Below, piece after piece: positions 6,679 to 13,643 of a DNA stretch of 23,697 nt; within the stretch, counting starts at the first letter, position 1; every line of letters starts with the position of its first letter. Source of the stretch: Egerieenecus merdigallinarum (lineage in GTDB: Bacteria > Bacillota > Clostridia > Christensenellales > Aristaeellaceae); contig DVHS01000226.1 in assembly GCA_018711985.1 (NCBI GenBank), positions 1 to 23,697 on the forward strand, written 5' to 3'. The notes under the pieces were generated by a model. It was given only the letters and a program-made list of their open reading frames with translations, did no database searches and was not told where the DNA came from. The translations under genes were made by a program, and so were the position numbers.

Positions 6679-8559
6679 TTATTCTTCCCCTGCCGTTTCG
6701 CTGCTTTCCTCTTCCGCAGCGGCAGTTTCCGTCTCCTGCACCGCAGGGGCATGGGTGGCTTCGTCCGTAGCAGGCGCGGGCGAGGGCGTAGCCGTCGCCG
6801 TGGGCGTGGGCGTAGCCACAGGGGTGGCAATCACCTCCGGAGTCGGCGAAGGGGTAGGGATGGGCGTGGGGGTGGCCAGCTCCTGCTCATAAAGCTTTTC
6901 CAAGGTAGCAGCGCCGGCTATGCCGTCCGCCTTCAGCCCCACAGCCTTTTGGAAGGCCTTTACCGCGTCCACCGTGCCGCCCAGATAGGTACCTGTCACC
7001 GTGCCGCCGTAGTATCCCAGCTCCTTGAGTTTGGCCTGGAGCCACCACACGTCCTCCCCGGAGCTGTTCTTTTTCATCTGCTCCAGGGGCATGGGCGGCA
7101 TGGCGCCGCTGATATAGGTGGGTGTAGCTGTGGGTTCCGGGGTTTCCTCCGGCAGCATCCGGCTGTAATCCAGCGGAGGAAGCTCCAGGGATGCCCGCAG
7201 TTCGGGATCATCCGGCAGGTCTTCCCGGATGGTGACCACTGTGCCTTCCCCCACGTTGTCATAGATCCATTTGGCGTCCGCCACGGTCAGGCGGATGCAG
7301 CCGTGGGACACCCGTGTGCCCAGGTTTTTATAGGAGCTGACGGAAAGATCCATGGTGTTGACCGAGTTGTAGATCACTGAATGGAAGGCGATGGAGCTGT
7401 TGATCCGCGTCCAATACTGGGCATGACCGCCCCAGCGGGGGAAATAGCACCAGCGGGCCGTGCGGCCGTTAAGCACCCAGTCCCCCACGTCGCTGGGGTA
7501 GGACTTGGTGCCCGTGGAGCACAGCATTTGCCGGACTACCACGGTATAGTCGCCGTTCTCGTCCCGTCCATACACGGTGGTAACCTGGTTATTCACGTCC
7601 ACCGTCACCGCGAAAGGAACCGGTGTGGGGGTAGGCGTGGGGCGCGGCGTATCCTCGGGCAGCACCACGGAAAGATCGTTAAAGAGCATGTTCCAGGTCA
7701 TTTCGCCCACAATGCCGTCCACTTCCAGGCCATTCTGTTCCTGGAACGCCTTCACCGCCACCAGGGTATTGCCCAGGAAGTTTCCGCTCACCGGGCCAGT
7801 ATAGTAGCCCAGCTCCGTCAGGCGGTTTTGCAGGGTTTTCACCCTCGCACCCGTGGAACCCCGCGCCAGGTTGCCCTCAAAGGGCACCTCCTCCAGCACG
7901 GTAGCTAGGGGCTCCGCCGTGGCGCTCTCGTCCACCAGAAAGCCGGGATCAGGCGTAGGGGTGGGGGTAGCCGCGGACGTGCGGTCGTTTTTCCCCACGG
8001 CCTGCCCGCTGTACATCAGCGTCTGGGTATCCACATCCGCAATGCCCGTTCCTTCCAGGCCATTGCGTTCCTGGAATTCGCGCACGGCGGTCTGGCTGCT
8101 TTCCAAATAATTGCCGCTAATTTTGCTGGTAAAATACCCCAGCTCCGTGAGACGGGTTTGCAGTTCCTTCACATCATCCCCGGAGGAACCGTACTGCAGG
8201 GGACGGTACTCGGTGCTGAACAAAAGCGCCTGGGTGTCCGCGTCCACCACGCCGGTGGCTTCCAGTCCAAAGTCCTCCTGAAAGGCTTTCACCGCCGCCT
8301 GGGTACTTTCGCCAAAGTTCCCACTGATATTTCCCGAATAGTAATACAGCTCCGTCAGCCGCCGTTGCAACTGCGATACCCCATCGCCCGTGTCGCCAAG
8401 CTGCAGGTCAGGCGTCTCGAATTCTTCCTCGATGAGCGTCACTTCTTCTTCGCTGGCGGGGTCATCCTCCAGAATGACCTCCCCCTCGCCCAGCGCAGAG
8501 CACGTGCAAAGCAGCACGAAGAACGTCAGGAATAGCAAGCGCATCTTATGCAATGTCAT
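6679..8559 (-). CDS. Secreted L,D-transpeptidase with four peptidoglycan-binding domains
   Basis: This 626-residue protein should form 3-3 cross-links, or anchor proteins, in peptidoglycan outside the membrane. An N-terminal signal peptide (about residues 1-23, hydrophobic LLFLTFFVLL) has a plausible cleavage after CSA. Three PG_binding_1 domains lie at roughly 52-113, 121-184 and 231-293. The YkuD catalytic domain (about 316-446) carries the SHGCIRL motif with nucleophile Cys421 and His419. A fourth PG_binding_1 domain lies at about 497-559, and a Thr-Pro-rich then acidic tail ends the protein. Thr-Pro linkers also flank the catalytic domain. The start is uncertain: the ATG at 8559 abuts GGGGTGA, whereas the in-frame TTG at 8553 would have ideal spacing. 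It is monocistronic with its own promoter and terminator. Confidence 0.93.
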   Translation of the reverse strand: MTLHKMRLLFLTFFVLLCTCSALGEGEVILEDDPASEEEVTLIEEEFETPDLQLGDTGDGVSQLQRRLTELYYYSGNISGNFGESTQAAVKAFQEDFGLEATGVVDADTQALLFSTEYRPLQYGSSGDDVKELQTRLTELGYFTSKISGNYLESSQTAVREFQERNGLEGTGIADVDTQTLMYSGQAVGKNDRTSAATPTPTPDPGFLVDESATAEPLATVLEEVPFEGNLARGSTGARVKTLQNRLTELGYYTGPVSGNFLGNTLVAVKAFQEQNGLEVDGIVGEMTWNMLFNDLSVVLPEDTPRPTPTPTPVPFAVTVDVNNQVTTVYGRDENGDYTVVVRQMLCSTGTKSYPSDVGDWVLNGRTARWCYFPRWGGHAQYWTRINSSIAFHSVIYNSVNTMDLSVSSYKNLGTRVSHGCIRLTVADAKWIYDNVGEGTVVTIREDLPDDPELRASLELPPLDYSRMLPEETPEPTATPTYISGAMPPMPLEQMKKNSSGEDVWWLQAKLKELGYYGGTVTGTYLGGTVDAVKAFQKAVGLKADGIAGAATLEKLYEQELATPTPIPTPSPTPEVIATPVATPTPTATATPSPAPATDEATHAPAVQETETAAAEEESSETAGEE

Positions 8560-8585
8560 TCACCCCGATTACTGTGTACCTATCC

Positions 8586-8614
8586 ATTGTAAACAAAGTG
8601 GGTCCTTCGCGCAA
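8586..8614 (-). promoter_or_regulatory. Promoter of the L,D-transpeptidase gene
   Basis: On the minus strand TTGCGC (8609-8614), a 17-base spacer and TACAAT (8586-8591) lie about 27 bases before the start region. No terminator is evident between modC and this promoter, so mod transcripts may read through. Confidence 0.68.
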
Positions 8615-8671
8615 GTCCCATGGAAAAATCTTTACAAGCAGAAAATGCGTTGCCGCCCTGTCACGTACTTT

Positions 8672-9712
8672 TTACCGCAAGGCCATTACGCCCTCGGGCG
8701 CAATGCGCAGGTACCGGGGTAATTTCCCTTGATATTCTGCCCAGCGCGAGCGGTCAATCTCCCAGCGAATGCGAGCGTTTCCCGCCTGAAAATAAACGGA
8801 AACGGAAAAAGGCGCTTCATTGACGCGAGGGTCCGTCAGGGGAAAGACGTTTTCTCCCGGCCCCTCCACAGGGGTGAAGAAATGCGCGCGCAGTCCCACT
8901 GCCGCCGCATCCTCCCCCACGGGTTCCGCAGCGGTCAAAGTGATCTCCCAGTCTCGGGCATACAGGGTATAGGGGCCGTTTTTTTGCGCAGGGGACAGAT
9001 TCTTGCAGCCTGTGATAGCGGCCGCCGCCGCTGTTTGCGGATGGTCAAAAACCGCCTCCCGGCTACCGCCGGCCACCACATGGCCTTGGTCCATAATCAC
9101 CATCTGCGGACAGAAGCGGTAGGCTTCGTCCCGGTCGTGGGTAACCAGCAGCACGTCCTGTCCAAAGCGGGACAGCACTTCCTGCATTTCCCATTGCAGC
9201 TTGGTACGCAAATAGCTGTCCAGCGCGGAGAAGGGTTCATCCAGCATGAGCAGACGGGGTTGATTCACCAGGATGCGGGCCAGAGCCACACGCTGGGCCT
9301 GGCCACCGGATAGCTGGTAGGGCCTGTGCTCCATGAGACCTTCCAGCTGAAACATGGCTGCCACCTCATCCAGCCTTCGCTGCCGTTGTGCGCGGTTGCG
9401 CTCCCTATGCATACCGCAGAGAATATTCTTCCTAACGTTCATGTTAGGAAACAGCGCATAGTTCTGAAACAAATACCCCACCTGGCGTTGCTGCGGGCGG
9501 AGGTTCACGCCCTTGGCCGCGTCGAACAGCGTCACGCCGTCCAGCACGATGCTGCCACGATCCGGTGTCTCAATACCGGCAATGCATTTCAGGGTATAGC
9601 TTTTTCCGCATCCAGACGCACCCAGTACGCCGAATACGCCGCCCGTGGTTTCCAGATCCGCGCGGAGGTGGAAATCCCCCAGGTCCTTTTCAATGTGCAC
9701 GGACAGGCTCAT
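8672..9712 (-). CDS. modC: Molybdate ABC transporter ATP-binding protein
   Basis: This 346-residue ABC ATPase should energise molybdate (possibly tungstate) import with ModA and ModB at the membrane. Walker A is GASGCGKS (residues 31-38). The Q-loop region is YLFQNYALFPN, the signature LSGGQAQR, Walker B LLMLDEPFSALD, and the H-loop LVTHDRDEAYR. A C-terminal region of about 110 residues corresponds in position to the regulatory/TOBE-like part of ModC but is diverged. The ATG at 9712 overlaps the modB stop in an ATGA arrangement. The longer frame up to 9799 runs through modB and is rejected. Gene order modA-modB-modC is standard, and the riboswitch-like leader upstream of modA would control all three. 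Confidence 0.92.
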   Translation of the reverse strand: MSLSVHIEKDLGDFHLRADLETTGGVFGVLGASGCGKSYTLKCIAGIETPDRGSIVLDGVTLFDAAKGVNLRPQQRQVGYLFQNYALFPNMNVRKNILCGMHRERNRAQRQRRLDEVAAMFQLEGLMEHRPYQLSGGQAQRVALARILVNQPRLLMLDEPFSALDSYLRTKLQWEMQEVLSRFGQDVLLVTHDRDEAYRFCPQMVIMDQGHVVAGGSREAVFDHPQTAAAAAITGCKNLSPAQKNGPYTLYARDWEITLTAAEPVGEDAAAVGLRAHFFTPVEGPGENVFPLTDPRVNEAPFSVSVYFQAGNARIRWEIDRSRWAEYQGKLPRYLRIAPEGVMALR

Positions 9713-10377
9713 TTGCGCACCGCCTTTCTCTGACGGGTTTCCAGCATGTTGACCGCCAGCAGCACCACGGCGCTGATGGCCAGGTTCACCATTACCCACT
9801 GAAAGGCGCCCGCGTCGTCATTGGTGCGCCACAGCTGATAAACCGTGGTGGAAATGGTGGCTGTTTTCCCCGGCGTATAGCCAATGAGCATGCTTGTGGC
9901 ACCGTACTCCCCCAGTGCCCGGGCAAAGGCCAGCACAATTCCCGCCAGGATGCCCTGACGGCAAGCGGGCATACGGATCTTCCAGAAAATAAAGGTATTG
10001 CTTAGTCCCAGGGTTTGGCCCGCATAGGCTAGGTTCATATCAAAGCTTTCAAAGGCGCCCCGGGCTGTGCGGTACATCAGCGGAAAAGCCACCATCGTCG
10101 CCGCCAGGATGCCTCCGTACCAGGTCATGACAAACTTGATGCCAAACTGTGCCAGAAACATCCCCAGTGGCCGCTTGACACCAAAAGCCAGCAGCAGAAA
10201 ATAGCCGCAAACCGTGGGCGGCAACACCATGGGCAGGGTAAGAAACACATCCAGGATGCCCTTCACAGCCCTGGGCAGCCGCGCCACATAGTAGGCGCAA
10301 AGAATGCCAAGAAAAAACACCAGCACACTGCTGATGGCCGCAATGCGCAAGGAATTCCATAATGGGTACCAGCTCAT
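9709..10377 (-). CDS. modB: Molybdate ABC transporter permease
   Basis: This 222-residue integral membrane protein has about five hydrophobic segments and the permease EAA-type loop (AGQTLGLSNTFIFWKIRMP, about residues 121-139) that contacts ModC. TLPMVLPPTVCGYFLL and ARALGEYGAT are typical ModB stretches. The length matches the family (about 225). The start is set at the ATG at 10377, with GGAGGAG 7 bases upstream. The open frame extends seven codons further without a ribosome site. It ends in an ATGA overlap with modC. It is separated from modA by about 146 bases containing a hairpin (10407-10438), which could lower permease and ATPase expression relative to the binding protein. Confidence 0.93.
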   Translation of the reverse strand: MSWYPLWNSLRIAAISSVLVFFLGILCAYYVARLPRAVKGILDVFLTLPMVLPPTVCGYFLLLAFGVKRPLGMFLAQFGIKFVMTWYGGILAATMVAFPLMYRTARGAFESFDMNLAYAGQTLGLSNTFIFWKIRMPACRQGILAGIVLAFARALGEYGATSMLIGYTPGKTATISTTVYQLWRTNDDAGAFQWVMVNLAISAVVLLAVNMLETRQRKAVRK

Positions 10378-10406
10378 GTCCCGTCTCCTCCCCGGCAAAA
10401 GGAACG

Positions 10407-10438
10407 GCGGGAGGCAGCCGTTTGACAGCCGCTCCCGC
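10407..10438 (-). promoter_or_regulatory. Hairpin between modA and modB (possible attenuator or mRNA stabiliser)
   Basis: On the minus strand GCGGGAG (10432-10438) pairs with CTCCCGC (10407-10413) around an 18-base loop. Only a broken T-rich tract (CGTTCCTTTT) follows. Full termination is unlikely because modB and modC lie downstream; partial attenuation or 3'-end protection of modA mRNA is an inference. Confidence 0.5.
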
Positions 10439-10523
10439 TTTTCTTTCCCATCCGGCCCTGCTCCCCGTCCGGGGCAAGGTACCGCTGGGCCAGATCATTC
10501 CTTTGTTCGATGGAAATGCGGCG

Positions 10524-11357
10524 TTACTCCTCCGCATCCGTTTCAGCGGGAGCCACCGCGGAGAAGCCTACCTTGGCAAACACCGCCATGGCTTCCTCTC
10601 CCTGAAGATAGTCCAGGAATTCCTGGGCCGCTTCCCCATGGGCCGCCGTCTTAAGCACCGCGGCAGGGTAGATGACCTGGCCGCACATCTCGGGGGTCGC
10701 GCTGTCCACCACGGTCAGGCCCGCGCTGAACGCGTCCGTGCAATAGATCACGCCGCAGTCCACACTGGCCTCACTGACCTGGGTGGTAACTTCCTTTACA
10801 TTGGAGCCATAGGTCAGTTCACCGGCATTGGCCAGCTCTTCCTCGTTCAAGCCATAGTAGGCCAGGATCTTCTGGGTATATTGACCCACGGGCACGTCGC
10901 TGTTCCCCATGGCCATGAACAGTTCGCCCGCTTTCAGGGCCTCCGCCATTTGGTCAAAACTTTCGATGCCCTTGGGGTTGCCTTCGGGAACCACCAGGGT
11001 CACTTTGTTTTCCAGCAGATTGATGCGGGAATCCGCCACCACAAAGTCCAGCCCTTCCGTGTTCACGGAGGCGTCGGCATTGATGTCCAGCTGGTCCATC
11101 TGCTTCTGACCCGCAGAGATGAACAGGTCGCAGTCCGCGCCCTCCTGAATCTGCGTTTTCAGGGTACCGGAGGAGTCAAAGTTGTACGTAAGGACAATGC
11201 CGGGATGGGCGGCTTCATACAGGGCCTTGATTTCCGTCAGGGTTTCAGTCATGGAAGCCGCCGCGAAAACGATGATCTCCGTCTGCGCCTCCGCCAGGGA
11301 AAGCGCAGGGAGCGCCGCCACACAAAGAACCCAGAGCAGGGACAACAACTTTTTCAT
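10524..11357 (-). CDS. modA: Molybdate ABC transporter substrate-binding protein
   Basis: This 277-residue secreted or lipid-free binding protein should capture molybdate (possibly tungstate) and deliver it to ModBC. The signal peptide is MKKLLSLLWVLCVAALPALSL, with likely cleavage after SLA. The mature part begins EIIVFAAASMTETLTEI, the ModA motif whose Ser contacts the oxyanion, followed by FDSSGTLKTQI with the second Ser-containing site. No lipobox Cys is present at the cleavage site, which is unusual for a Gram-positive binding protein. It may be released or retained by other means. The ATG at 11357 follows GGAGAGG with a 5-base gap. It is the first gene of modABC, directly downstream of a structured leader with a terminator at 11385-11440. 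WtpA/TupA-type specificity cannot be excluded. Confidence 0.93.
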   Translation of the reverse strand: MKKLLSLLWVLCVAALPALSLAEAQTEIIVFAAASMTETLTEIKALYEAAHPGIVLTYNFDSSGTLKTQIQEGADCDLFISAGQKQMDQLDINADASVNTEGLDFVVADSRINLLENKVTLVVPEGNPKGIESFDQMAEALKAGELFMAMGNSDVPVGQYTQKILAYYGLNEEELANAGELTYGSNVKEVTTQVSEASVDCGVIYCTDAFSAGLTVVDSATPEMCGQVIYPAAVLKTAAHGEAAQEFLDYLQGEEAMAVFAKVGFSAVAPAETDAEE

Positions 11358-11384
11358 GCAAACCTCTCCTTTTCAAAAATATTG

Positions 11385-11440
11385 AAAAAGGAGACTGGCT
11401 TCCCGCGCACAGGAAAGCGTGCCGCGGGTTCCGTCTCCTT
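11385..11440 (-). terminator. Leader terminator of the modABC riboswitch expression platform
   Basis: On the minus strand AAGGAGAC (11433-11440) pairs with GTCTCCTT (11388-11395). Inside, CCCGCG pairs with CGCGGG (11423-11428 and 11402-11407) and CAC with GTG, and five T residues end the structure (11385-11389). The 5' arm overlaps an alternative helix, TTCCGT/ACGGAA (11448-11453 with 11429-11434). The two structures are therefore mutually exclusive, as expected for ligand-controlled transcription termination. Confidence 0.85.
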
Positions 11441-11550
11441 CTCAATCACGGAAGGTCGCCGCGTTTCCACGGCGGCCCTGCGGAGGATGGCACCTCCATC
11501 GGCCCAGACATCATGGCGTCGCTTTAGACAGCCGGGCTCGGAGACAGGGT
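11428..11550 (-). promoter_or_regulatory. Moco-type riboswitch aptamer upstream of modA
   Basis: The leader between the modA promoter and its terminator folds compactly on the minus strand. A closing helix CCCTG/CAGGG (11545-11549 with 11476-11480) encloses GCCCGG/CTGGGC (11532-11537 with 11502-11507) and GATGG/CCATC (11496-11500 with 11486-11490). Next comes a 7-bp helix capped by a GAAA tetraloop (11457-11474), then the switching helix TTCCGT/ACGGAA. Short strings such as CTCCGAGCC, GCCATGATG and CCTCCGCAGGG match my memory of the Moco RNA motif (Rfam RF01055), which senses molybdenum or tungsten cofactor. Its place before molybdate uptake genes and beside Moco biosynthesis genes fits. Cofactor binding would be expected to favour termination. 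A covariance-model search was not possible. Confidence 0.75.
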
Positions 11551-11565
11551 ATAAAGAACATATTT

Positions 11566-11594
11566 ATACTAACATTTTTCGCGTTTTACCGCAA
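11566..11594 (-). promoter_or_regulatory. Promoter of the riboswitch-modABC transcript
   Basis: On the minus strand TTGCGG (11589-11594), a 17-base spacer and TAGTAT (11566-11571) precede the aptamer; transcription would begin near 11559. An overlapping TATAAA with a 20-base spacer is a weaker alternative. The promoter lies just after the mogA terminal hairpin, so modABC need not depend on readthrough. Confidence 0.6.
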
Positions 11595-11606
11595 GAAGAA
11601 GTCTCA

Positions 11607-11659
11607 GGGAATGCGCAGAACGTGCTCTAGCCCGCGATCTTACTTGCGGGCGCATTCCC
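11607..11659 (-). terminator. Long hairpin spanning the mogA stop codon
   Basis: A perfect 10-base inverted repeat, GGGAATGCGC on the plus strand (11607-11616) against GCGCATTCCC (11650-11659), encloses a second pair CCCGC/GCGGG (11631-11635 and 11646-11650). On the minus strand no clean T-run follows, only CTTCTTCTT after about ten bases. It may end or protect the moeA-mogA transcript. Confidence 0.55.
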
Positions 11660-12131
11660 CGGCGTCTCCCACAAGGATGGCCAGGCCGTGATCCAGCGTA
11701 GGAAGAATATATTCCAGGTTTTCCTTTACCGCCTTGGGGCTGCCGGGCAGGTTTACAATCAGCGTCCGGCCGCGGATACCGCTCACCGCCCGGGACAGCA
11801 TGCCCCGGGGCGTGATGGACAGGCTATGGTAGCGCATGGCCTCCGCGATGCCGGGCACGGGGCGTTCCACCACGTCCATGGTTGCCTCGGGCGCATTGTC
11901 CCGGGGCGAAAAGCCCGTGCCCCCGGTGGTGAGGATCAGCTCTGCCTGACCGCCATCGCAAATTTCCCGGAGCGCCTGTGCCAGGCCCTCCCGGTCATCA
12001 TTGAGCAGCAGCTGCCGGCTCACCTGGTAGCCTGCCGCCTCCACCATTTCCCGGATCACCCGGCCGCTCACGTCCTCCCGTTCGCCGCGGGCGCCTTTAT
12101 CCGACAGGGTAATGATCGCCACCTTGTACAT
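11640..12131 (-). CDS. mogA: Molybdopterin adenylyltransferase-like protein (MogA/MoaB family)
   Basis: This 163-residue protein of the MoCF/MoaB-Mog fold should adenylylate molybdopterin before metal insertion by MoeA. Visible motifs are VAIITLSDKGARGEREDVSG at the N-terminus, ILTTGGTGFSPRDNAPEAT (the molybdopterin/ATP-binding TTGGTG loop) and IVNLPGSPKAVKENL near the C-terminus. All are typical of Mog/MoaB proteins of this size. The start is the ATG at 12131, with AAGGAGG 8 bases upstream. The frame extends ten codons further, overlapping the spacer after moaA, without a ribosome site. It is the last gene of the moeA-like-to-mogA operon, 38 bases after moaA. Whether it is named mogA or moaB is a matter of convention, since both occur in Firmicutes. 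Confidence 0.92.
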   Translation of the reverse strand: MYKVAIITLSDKGARGEREDVSGRVIREMVEAAGYQVSRQLLLNDDREGLAQALREICDGGQAELILTTGGTGFSPRDNAPEATMDVVERPVPGIAEAMRYHSLSITPRGMLSRAVSGIRGRTLIVNLPGSPKAVKENLEYILPTLDHGLAILVGDAGECARK

Positions 12132-12169
12132 GGGCAGCGCCTCCTTCCTGATAAGTCCCATGCGGCTCT

Positions 12170-13141
12170 TCAGCCGCCGATTTCGTTCATTCGCCGGATC
12201 TCCCGGTCCTCGATGTCCTCGGTAAAGCCATGGCGTTTGGGCTTATGGGCAATGGCTTCCCGGAGAGCGGCTTCCAGCTCCGCCTCCGAAATGCCCTCCC
12301 GCAACAGCTTGCGCAAGTCCAGCCCTGCCCGATGGTTCAGGCACAGCTTCAAAAAGCCGTCCGCCGTCAGCCGCACCCGGTTGCAGCGGTCGCAAAACTC
12401 GTGGCTCATGGGGCTGATGAAGCCGATACTGCCCCGGAAGCCCGCCGGGCGAACATACCTGGCCGGACCATAGCCGTGATGGCTTCCATCCCTGGAGAGG
12501 GGACCAAAGACCGCGGCCATTTGCGCCTCCAGCTCGTCGGAGGGAATGGGTGACAGCCCCGCGCCGCAGCCCACGGGCATCAGCTCGATAAAGCGCACGC
12601 AGATGTCCCGGTCTCTGGCCATGGCCGCCAGCTCCGTCAGCCCGGCCTCGTTCCACCCCCGGACAGGAACGGCATTGATCTTTACCCGCAGCCCCGCTTC
12701 CAGGGCATCGTTTATCACCCGAAGCACCTTGTCCAGCTCGCCCCCCCGCGTCATGCGGCGGTAAGCGCCAGGGTCCAGGGTATCCAGGCTGATGTTCAGC
12801 GCGTTCAGCCCCGCCTGCTTCGCCCGGCTCACCTGGCCATCCAGGAGAATGCCGTTGGTGGTCATGGCGATTTCCTCAATCCCCGGGATATGGTGTATGC
12901 GGTCCACCAAATCCAGGCAACCCAGGCGCGCCATGGGTTCGCCTCCCGTCACGCGCACGTAGCGCACGCCCAGGTGTTGCAGGGCCCGCACCACACGCTC
13001 GATCTCCTCAAAGGTGAGGATATCCCCATGTCCCAGGCAGGTCACGCCTTCCTGGGGCATACAGTAGATGCAGCGCAGGTTGCACCGGTCGGTAATGGAA
13101 ATGCGCACATAGTCAATGGTACGCCCGCAAGCGTCAAGCAT
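12170..13141 (-). CDS. moaA: GTP 3',8-cyclase (radical SAM Moco biosynthesis protein)
   Basis: This 323-residue radical SAM enzyme converts GTP to 3',8-cyclo-7,8-dihydro-GTP, the first step of Moco synthesis. The N-terminal 4Fe-4S motif CxxxCxxC uses Cys20, Cys24 and Cys27 (DRCNLRCIYC). The SAM-binding VTGGEPMAR follows at about 64-72. The C-terminal cluster ligands are Cys250, Cys253 and Cys267 (CDRCNRVRLTADGF). The protein ends in the conserved double glycine (NEIGG), which is functionally important in MoaA. The ATG at 13141 overlaps the moaC end by 8 bases and has GGGGAG 7 bases upstream. The longer frame to 13243 lies inside moaC and is rejected. Length and motifs are complete. Confidence 0.96.
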   Translation of the reverse strand: MLDACGRTIDYVRISITDRCNLRCIYCMPQEGVTCLGHGDILTFEEIERVVRALQHLGVRYVRVTGGEPMARLGCLDLVDRIHHIPGIEEIAMTTNGILLDGQVSRAKQAGLNALNISLDTLDPGAYRRMTRGGELDKVLRVINDALEAGLRVKINAVPVRGWNEAGLTELAAMARDRDICVRFIELMPVGCGAGLSPIPSDELEAQMAAVFGPLSRDGSHHGYGPARYVRPAGFRGSIGFISPMSHEFCDRCNRVRLTADGFLKLCLNHRAGLDLRKLLREGISEAELEAALREAIAHKPKRHGFTEDIEDREIRRMNEIGG

Positions 13142-13643
13142 CGCCGCTCTCCCCCTCAAACTCGGGATCATTGATGAACAGGCCGCTTTTGCCGCCGGTT
13201 TTCTTGGCCAGGTGAATACCGGTGATCTCCATGCGCTTGTCAATAGCCTTGCACATGTCGTAAATCGTCAGCAGGGCCACGCTCACGCCCGTAAGGGCTT
13301 CCATTTCCACCCCTGTTTGTCCCTTCAGCGAGGCGGTGCATATGGCCTCCACCTCGCACTGCTCCCTATCCAGCCGAAAGTCCACCGAGCACTTGCCCAG
13401 CATCAGCGGATGGCACATGGGAATCAGCTCACTGGTACGCTTCACCGCCATAATGCCCGCGACCCGGGCCACGCCCAGCACATCGCCTTTCTTGGCCGTG
13501 CCCTCCGTAATGGCTTGCAGCGTTTCGGGACTAACGCGGATGCGTCCCTTGGCCACCGCGGTGCGGGAGGTTTCTTCCTTGTGGGTTACGTCCACCATGA
13601 TGGCCTGCCCTTTGGCATCGAAATGGGTGAGCTTTTCAATCAC
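13134..13643 (-). CDS. moaC: Cyclic pyranopterin monophosphate synthase
   Basis: This 169-residue enzyme converts the MoaA product to cyclic pyranopterin monophosphate, completing the first stage of Moco synthesis. Diagnostic motifs are MVDVTHKEETSRTA near the N-terminus, KRTSELIPMCHPLML in the centre, TGVEMEALTGVSVAL, and KTGGKSG near the C-terminus with the active-site Lys/Asp region YDMCKAIDKRM. The length is as expected for MoaC (about 160). The ATG at 13643 overlaps the moeA stop in an ATGA arrangement, and the C-terminus overlaps moaA, so the genes are translationally coupled. Confidence 0.96.
   Translation of the reverse strand: MIEKLTHFDAKGQAIMVDVTHKEETSRTAVAKGRIRVSPETLQAITEGTAKKGDVLGVARVAGIMAVKRTSELIPMCHPLMLGKCSVDFRLDREQCEVEAICTASLKGQTGVEMEALTGVSVALLTIYDMCKAIDKRMEITGIHLAKKTGGKSGLFINDPEFEGESGDA

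Noticed and set aside
10362..11630. 422-residue plus-strand open frame
   Set aside because: Antisense of modA and the structured modA leader; no similarity to a known family.
13142..13243. Longer N-terminus of MoaA starting at 13243
   Set aside because: It lies within moaC, and the conserved MoaA sequence begins at the ATG at 13141 with a ribosome site.
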